From positions 22,369,654-22,433,653 of the forward strand of contig NC_083648.1 of the NCBI RefSeq assembly GCF_963576545.1: a stretch of 64,000 bases of DNA, in the 5' to 3' direction. Made by a program: the position numbers and the translations under genes. The notes beneath the pieces were generated by a model. That model made no database searches and was not told where the DNA came from. It saw only the letters and a list, made by a program, of their open reading frames with translations. The first letter of the stretch is position 1, and the number at the start of each line of letters is the position of its first letter. This stretch comes from Limanda limanda. Lineage: Eukaryota; Chordata; Actinopteri; Pleuronectiformes; Pleuronectidae. Positions 51,401-60,800 of this stretch are shown here, one piece after another.

Positions 51401-54400
51401 GTGCTCACTTTCCTGTGAGTATACCAAATCAGTAACTGCTGTTTAGTAAGAGGTAGTAAACGTTTTAAAACATCCAAATGATCATATTCCTTTTGATATT
51501 ATTCAGATACACAGTATACTTCGCATCCGTAAGACAAGGGTGGAATGTTGTCCTGCTAACCCTCAACCAAAATCATGCAGCATAACATGGCAGACGACAA
51601 ATAAAGATGCCACAGAGAGTGCACCCATCGTTGTAAATCCACCACAGGACAACAATAAATTGTGTGCAGGGAGGCCACAAGAGAAGACTGACAGCACAAC
51701 ATAGAAGGGAGTTTACCCAAAGTACAGCATCGTTAGAAGAAGGCGGAAGACTCTGCCTCTGTCAACATGTGTTTTTGGACCTTAATATGAGGTAAACACG
51801 TTTAAATATGCATTGTCTTGGAGCAAAGCCAGAAAGAGAGCATTGATAGTAAATGCTCATTATTTCACAATGTCACATAGTCATAATTAACTGTTTACCC
51901 ATGAATACTTGCTCACGTTCTTATTTTTACTGACACACACTGATGACTGCGTTGTATTGTAATGGTTGCGCAAATAGGCTGACACTGTCACGTCCAACGT
52001 GTCCATCCAAGTCCCCAAATGTCTCTATTTCTCATTGAGACACTTGGACCAGATGAGAGCAGGCATTAGCCATTGACACAAGGAATCAGCTCTGCTGTTG
52101 TGGTATGTGGTGTTCCTCCACAGCCTTAAAATTCATCCCCCATATAAAGGAATGTTTGCCCAAAAAGCTCCTCAGTTGCCAGAAACTAAGCTGAATAAGT
52201 TTGTCTTTGACAATATCCAACTTTTTTAGTGATTTTATTAAAAAATCCATGATATTACTAGGAGATATGACAAGTCCGTTGATATAAAGTGGTACATTAC
52301 TTTGATTTGCTTCCCTGGTTTTGACTTTTAGGCCAATGGCCGCTGTGTGGTATGTGTTTGGTGTAAGGGTTTGTGTTATGAGAGTTTGTGGCAATAAATT
52401 GTCCATCATTCAGTCATTATTTGTCAGTGCTAGCCAAGCTGTGACTGAAGCTATTACATTTCTTGTTTCACAATGAAAAACATCAGATAAACAATTTGGC
52501 CCCACTAATCTTTTACTAATTGGGAACCAATTATTCAGTTGTTGTTGAAGCCATAGACAAAACATTTGTGTAGCTCTTCTTGCCATGTTTGCTTGACCCA
52601 TTCAGCTCCAGCTGCTTGCTGAACTGCCTTGCTCTGGATTTTGTTGGGTTTATAGTAGTTTAAAATAGTTTGCCATGGACAAGCTGCTGTGGTTGTTGAG
52701 AAGTCCTGCTTTCACCTTGTTTTTTTAAAAGATTATACAGATTTCTAAGTAAAAATGTTTCACTGCCTGATTGAATGAAGGTTAAATTGCACAACATGAT
52801 TAACGCATGCAGACCTTTAAAACACAGAAAACTGATGGAATTAAAAAGACTTAATTATTTCCACAGGAGTTGTCAAAGCAGGGGTGGGGTATTTGGAGAG
52901 TTCACTTCCTTTGGTATTGCCAAATGAACTCAGTATGACAATATTGTGTCTCTGGCTCATTTACTTTTCATCAGAAACATGTTGCCGTCAACGAATTGAG
53001 GACAATTGTGCAGCCATTTGTGACACAGCTCTGTTTCTGTAACTTCTGCACATGTTCACATTTTCCACAAGGCTAAACAGAAGTGTTTTCCAGCCTTTTC
53101 ATGAAGAGCTGCTGCTTTACAAGATATTGATCAGCTTATGATTTCCACTCTGCTGCTGCATATTATGTGAACATCGATTTAATCTATTGGGTGGATGACA
53201 TGACGCATGATTTTTCTGTAATTAAGTGTGAATGTTTATTTAGATGCATTTAACCACTTAAACAACACATGGATGTGATGCATATTATGGTACTTTGTTT
53301 TAAACTTATGATTTTGTATGAAATATCTGTTATGTTTTGATTATATTTTAGGCTGAATACGCAAAATGTCCTGCGGTGTGACCGTAACATAGGTGAAGCA
53401 TTAAACTTACATATTAACAAAATAAACCAGAAATATCTGGAGCAGGTAATAACTGCCTTTGGATTATATTGTACATAATGACTTTGTAAATATTAGGTTT
53501 TAATATGCACAAAACTAGTATATTAGTATTTACAGCAAAATAACTTTCGTCACACAAATAATGTCCTGTGGCGTGACATGGAAAATCAGATTTTTGAAAC
53601 GGCAGTTACATGGACAACTATAGGGGCCCTTAGTTTATTCCACTACCAGGAAGCCCCCCAGATGTTGGAATGTACTGTGTATGTTGAAAGGTGACCTCTC
53701 ATTAATTTCATAAATGTCACTCTTTCTGTCAGACAATGAATGTGTGATTTTTTGAGAGTCCTGTAGTGTGACAGCTGTAGTTAAAAATTTGTTTAAAATA
53801 AGTGTAAAAAAAAATGTCACATTTTTTTTAATTTAAATTTAATTAAACATATTAAGGTTAAACTGTGTTATTCTTCAGTTAGCATAATAGCTAAGGTCAG
53901 TCTTGTATAGCAATGACTCACAAGGATGAAAATGTCCTGTGGTGTGACAGACGTCACACCACAATGAAATTATACAAAAAATCCACGGAACACTAGCAGT
54001 TTAAAAAAATTCAGCATTTGAACATTATAATTTCATAAAACTGTAATCCTCATTAGAACTTTATTAAAAAAATACTGTTTCACCCTTATTTGTCAACTAC
54101 CCACATATATATTAATTGCTCATAGCTCAGGTATGATTGTGTTACAAGAAGTATAATCTTACTTAGCACAAATAAAACCTGTATATATCCTGTAAAATTC
54201 AACATATTTTTGACTTTGAAATATACATAAGCACATCTTTGTCTATATTTAGTTAATCTGTTAACTGTTATTTTGATTTTATCAAATTTTACATTATTTG
54301 TTGGGGTCCTTTATTTATTGTGTGTTACTTCTATTTCTTTACCATTCTTTTAAAACGTCACAACACAGATAGAGCTATACTTTAAGATAACTTAAAACTA

Positions 54401-57384
54401 TAATATTAACAACTTGTAACCAGACAAGTATATTAAATCATGAAAGTTATTATTATTATTATTATAAATTTTATTATTATTATTATTACATGTCAGTTAG
54501 CTGAAGCTTTTGTCCAAAGCGACTTACATTTTTAGTACACTCAACATTTATTAGGGGCCATTTCGACCTTTGAAATATCTATATTCGAACAAAAGAAAAG
54601 ATCTATGACATGTTCATACTTTAGCTTTCTCTATGTCTATTAATGAAGAATCCTGAGATGTGGTTGAACACTTTGCAAAAAAAAAGTAAGTTGACCTTGT
54701 TTGTCAAACCACATGAGGGGCTTAAAGTCTCTCCATAAACAGCCTCCTCAGCTGCAGGGCAAGAGTTTACGTATCGGTTTGAAACACACTGCATATACTC
54801 ATCATTTCTCATTCTCTATTATAAACTCTTCAACTATAACAAAGACATAAAGTGAATGCTGCTGCTATTTTGATGTTATTCTGGTCCTGATCTCAGGTCT
54901 CCTAGGTGATGGCTTTGTTTTGTTTCTCCCCTTGCTTCATCTTGAGAGTGGATAAATTTGAGATTTATTAGCAGACACAATAAAAGTTAAACCAATATTC
55001 CTCTGTCTGTACTTATGTTTTCTATCAGACATGAAATAAGTTTTGAGCACTGCTTTGACAGTTCTTATTAATACATAGAGCTGCTGTTGTCACCTGGTGA
55101 CATACAGTGTAGACAAACATGGCCCATTGAGGAGCTTTTGGGATCAAACTAGCTGCCAAGACACATTTGAGGTCCTCTTTGGTTCTCTCTGCCTATTGAG
55201 ATTACAAAATTGCTGTGATCTTAAATAATTAATCAAGCCAGACTTCATTGCTTTCTATTATTTACAGCGTGTTGACAGGCCAGAGAGACAGATACGGTTG
55301 AGTTGATGCGGCTAACATTAAAAGTGGCCAATGAAAATACAGAATAGACTTGCTCTGGTTTGGTTCACTGACAAATATATTTGGAGGGGAGTTAACAGTG
55401 GGGGATGAGTGTGTTTCCCTGCCAGATTAAGAAACCAGGCTTTATATTCTTTCATAAATTCTCCTCTCTCGTTCTTCTCTCCATCTGCCAAGGTGAACCC
55501 AGTCAGTGTTATGTGTTTGATGGTGACGGGGTTTGTGAGGACTTTGAGCGGGGCTCCAGTGTTCAGGACTGTGGTTACTTCACACCCCTGGGCTACACGG
55601 ACCAATGGGCCTCCACCGCTACTGCCTCTCACCAGGACCCCAACCGCTGTCCTGCCCACGCTGCTACCGGGGAGCCATCACTTAACAAGGTATTACAAAG
55701 GTCTAGTATAACCCACAGGGACCATTAAAGACCGAGATGATGATGAACTCCTTGTGGAGGCAATGGTGCAAATCATCAGTTCCATGTTTGCAGCTGGATG
55801 CGTTTCTACAAAACTTTGACTTTATCCCTGTAAATTTTCAGATTCCTGACCAACTAGCTAAATCCTCACCTGCAGACGAGGAGAGCGAAAGCTTCTGTTG
55901 TAGTTCCTGCTTGTAAATGTTATGATTCTGACTGGTTATTCATGTGAATTGTCCTTAATAATGAATAATATGCGTCAATTCACATTTTCGCCAGGTGTGT
56001 ATGTAATACAAAGAAAATAAATATGCAAACATCAATTCAACCCATGCTAAAATATGCATCATTTACTCATCACTATTCACTATTATTTTCTGTGCTGCCA
56101 CTTCTTGCTGGAAGCAGTATCATACCAGTCAGATCAATTCTTTTCAGCCTGTAATTATATAAACAGTTTCACCAAACATATACAAGTACGTCTTCATTGA
56201 TTGGTCGTTCACTGTGGTAAGTCTGAGATTTCATGAGTCAAATTTCAGACGGACTCAAACGAGATCTTTCAACTTTAAGATCTCTGGTCCTTTAGTGGCA
56301 AGTTTGAATTGAACTTGTTTGACTAATCCTTTACATGATGCAAACAATTTTATGAGAGAGGAGCCTACTCATGGCAAAAACAATTTAAAAACGGGGGAAC
56401 AGAACCGTCCAGTCCTTCAGATCATATTGACATATATGAAAGACCTGAAGCAGAGGATTGTAATTAGCTGGATCCTTTTTAATTATATAAGCATTTCAGT
56501 TTTTCACACAGTTGAGCAGTGACTGGTAAAGACAAGAAGAAGAAGAAGAAGAAGGGCTTTGCACATAACTTTGGGGGAGATTTTGGTAGAACTTACCATG
56601 ACAGAGCAGAAACTTTGAATATGGCATTGCTCACATCTCTCTTTCTACAACTTTAGCACAAAACACACCAATCATTTTCCAGCTTTGACACCTCTCATGA
56701 AATGTCTACAATCACAGGAGGCCTCTCAGGCCCGTCATTGCTGATGTTCCAAATTATGTCACAGAAACGGCCTTAGGTCAACCTCGCTCCTCTAGACGAT
56801 AGGTCACATGCAAATGATGCAGAGTGAAGCAAGTTCTGCTCAGCCGGGCAAAGAAGATGATTCACTTCCATGGGAGGACTGCTGGTGTCAAACACACTCG
56901 GAACTGGCACATCTCCTGGGATTTTTCATGCTACAGTGTCAGCATGAGGAGAAGTGCAGTAAACAAACAAATCAAAGTGTCACGAATAAATTTAGGATTG
57001 GCCAATTAGATGCGTCACTAGCAGAGAATGTGGGCTCTTCTCAAGGCACTAAATAGAATTTATTAAATTAGAACAAGATTCTGAACTTGTATAGCTCCAC
57101 AATAAACTAAACAGCTTCATGACACAGCAGAGTAGATCATAAAGATTTTTGCCACATTAAAAGGTCGTTGAAGTGTAATGTCTGGATTATATACCCTCAT
57201 ATCATGCAGCTTTAGAGTTTGGAGTTAGCTATTGTTTGCGAGATATTTTGGATAATAACCAAAAGTAAATCATCTTGAGATCACCTTAACCTTGAGCAAT
57301 ATTCCCATCAAGTTGTTTTGTCCAAACACACACACAGACACACACACACACACACACACAACACACACACACACACACACACAT

Positions 57385-57445
<61 letters not shown>

Positions 57446-57795
57446 CTATGCCGTTGGGCATTGGTGAAATGTTCTGGTCAGGATTTGGTAAACACACACG
57501 GAAAAAAAGTTGGTAGGAAAATAAAACGTTGATCCTCTGAGCTGAATGGAAATGTTCATGTTGTTCACTTTTTAGAGAGAAACCAGAGACTACCTTATAC
57601 TGGCTGGACGTGTCTAACGAATAAATGACTTTCAATTAATTATCAATTAAGAATCCATTTGTTTCTGTGTGAAGCTCTGCAGGTATCAGCACCTGGAGAT
57701 GAGTGAGACACTATCCACAGACGCCTGGTTCCCTTGCACAGCCCAGTCGGGCACAAATAATAACCTGGAACATTCATTTTGGCTGAAGGTACGTG

Positions 57796-57865
<70 letters not shown>

Positions 57866-60800
57866 GTATCTGTTCTCTCCTTCACTGAATGAGTGTGGGT
57901 GGCTACCTTTCAACATCTTCTAGTAGTTTCCAAAACTTTTTTGAAATGGGGTTGAAGGGCTGCTCACAGATGGCTGTGGAACTTTTTAACAATCACATTA
58001 TTCATTTGATGCATTGGTTGTATGTGTGCATAATTATTCATTTTTTAGGGGTCATCTGCGAGTTCTAATGATGTGAAGATAATTACAATGATGACTAACA
58101 CTGTGCTTATTCTGTATCTGCAGTTTTATTTTTGACTTCAGTAATTATCATTACGAGTTTATTAATAGTGGTGTGTTGTACAATTCTGTCACGATTCATA
58201 GCTCAACAAGTTATTCAAATACTGGCATCTGAAGAAAAAATAATAATTCTCTAATCATAAATAGATCTTTTAGTTGTCATGGACACATGATTTATAATTA
58301 CATTTGACTATGGCTCCAAAAAAGATAAGGCAAAAAACATCTTGATCATTTAATAATTATTCTTGAACATTTCAAATCATCAACTAATTGTTTATTTTAG
58401 GATTAAAAAGCAGTGTTTAAAATTGATGACATTTTGTATTTGTTGTGGAATCCTACGTTGACAGAGAATTACAATAGCCGCTGCTGCAGTTAAAGTGATT
58501 TATTTGAATAGTTTCTCCGCTTATCTTTGCAGCTCCAACGTACTCTTGTCAACCGTGCTTCACTTCGATGTCCTGGTTTGTGTACTCCGCTGTATCTGGA
58601 CCTGGCGTTCCATTCCAGACCTGTGTCTGGTTCTCATATTTAGTAGTTTTGTATTATTTAATCTTTCCACAGCCCCAGTTCCCACAGTCGACTCTGCGGG
58701 CCCAGACTGAGCATAGGCTAGCTGTTGATTTGACTGATAGCTTCGTAGTCTTGTCTGTCATTCTCCGGATTAAGGAGCCCTTTGCAGTCAGGAGCTTGCC
58801 TCTTTCCTTCCGTGCACACACTCGTTCATTTTGCCTCTTCTCCTCTCATCATTTCCACTTCTTTGTTGAATGACTCATCTTTCCATCCCCTGCTTCTTTT
58901 CTGAATGCCCTTTTTATCAGACACTTCTCTGCAGCCTCTCTGGAAGGCCGCCTTTGCCCTAAAGACTCTTTCACTGACTCTTTCAAAGCCGTCATTATAA
59001 CACCCATATCTGTCAGCTCTCCCCGAAACACCAAATCTTTCCTTGACGTGTTTTTTCTGTCTCTGAAAGTGCCTCCCTAGCTTAAATAGCTTGTCCTGCT
59101 TGATCTGAAAAGCATTTCTCAAACCTTTTTATCATACCCATCCCTGCCAGCTCTCAAAAAGTGTCTCATTCGACACCTTTTCATTCTTGAATAGGGTCTC
59201 TAAAAATGTATTTTACCCCCAAAAATGTATCTTTTGATTATGAAACACTCATAATCTCTTGAGGTTTGGCAGGTGGCTGTGACAAGTTCTGTAACAGAGA
59301 ACAGTGATCGTCAACTTGAAGTCAAAACTGTGCTTATCATCGCAGTTACATGGGGTTCCAGTCACGACTTAGTTACAGTACTTCTGCAGTTTAATATAAA
59401 AGCATGTGCTTTGGTGAGGACAAGTTCTCACATTCCCAAAGTCTTTTACCTGTTTGTTCACGATAAGCTGCAGCAGGAATGCAATATTTAAAGCCTGAAT
59501 GCTTATGAAAACAAATTTTGTACAAATGTGCGATGTAACAATTCATATATTTGACTTACAGCAATCACACAAAAATGGTATTCTGTGTATTTATCAACTC
59601 TTTTACAGTAATATGTTTCTTGCTAGACACAATTTAAATGTTTTCAATTTTGCTTTTGAAATCTTTTGAACCTTATTTTTTAAATCTGTCATTACTTTCA
59701 CCATTGATCCAGGTGGGATTTGACCATCCTGGAGTGGCAGCCTCTGTCATGGTGTACGTAGCATCAGACGGGTCATTGTCTGTGGACCAGTGCCGGAGGA
59801 CAGCAACCATCTTACTCTCTGATACTACTGGCAAAAACCACTCACTAGGTACTTTTTGTTATGGATTTGTATGTTTTTGATAATGTATAAAGCAAAATAA
59901 CATAATTTAAATACTAGTAGTAATAAAGACAATACCCTTCAATCTGCCCAGGGACACATAACCTCTCATGTCATCGGAACCCATTAGTGGTGAATGTGAC
60001 CCATGACCTCTCGCGACCCTTCTTCCTCACGGCCTCCGTTATCCTCCTCTTCTCCTCCCCCTCGGTGGCAGTGGGAGGCGTGGCTTTGAGGACCTCCTGT
60101 CACTTCAGCACCTTCGCCCTGACCGGGTGCGCATCAGAGGGTGGGCTCTCCCACAGCTACCTACTTAACACACGCATGTCTTCACACGTAGCACGCCAGT
60201 TGGAAAGGGAAGTGCTTGGCAAGGGAGTGATAGACTATTAAACTGCACAGACAGAGCGCATACGTCTCATTATATTGAATTCAGATCATGAGAATAAATA
60301 TTTGCTGTGTACGTTTAGGGTACTTGAAAGAGTGCTTGTGTAAAAAATGTACGATTACTCCACCAATTGCACACTCCTCTTATTCCTCTCCTTCTCTTTC
60401 TCCCTCCACGTCCCCCCCCCCCCCCACCTCCATCCCTGCAATAGCTGTTTGCGGCGGCCATGTCAGGTGGACAGCTGCAGCCCGCCTCACTTAGAGCACG
60501 CCTCTGTCAGGTAGGCCCTTTACCACGAAACACTGGACGATCAGAGCGATGAAACAACAGACAAAAGATCTTTGTATATATATCAGTGTGTCTGTGTAGG
60601 TGTACAGGAGGAGGAGAGGCCTCTCACTGCTCTGCTCAGTGTCACCGTGGCTTCAGTATCACCGTCCTCAACGGTAGGGGAAGCCCACCCCATCAGGTAA
60701 ACTGGATGTTGTCGTATGTGTTACACCACTAAAATAAGTTTATAAGTTATATTTTTGATGAATGCATATTCAAAATCTATCGAGAGAGACATTTCAGTAT

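Larger units (their letters stand above)
50041..55492 (+). other. PAPPA2 intron 13
   Basis: A 5.5 kb intron. It includes an unexplained dispersed motif array (53366-53963), a TTA microsatellite with an adjacent repeat fragment (54452-54545), and a minus-strand frame with one stop at 52086-52601 that I could not assign. Confidence 0.8.
55690..57674 (+). other. PAPPA2 intron 14
   Basis: A 2 kb intron with an AAG microsatellite at 56534-56556 and a long CA tract at 57325-57440 close to its 3' end. Nothing else was recognised. Confidence 0.8.

Noticed and set aside
53366..53963. CRISPR-like array
   Set aside because: The motif copies are imperfect, spaced by about 190 bases rather than 30-40, and lie in a vertebrate intron, so this is not a CRISPR.
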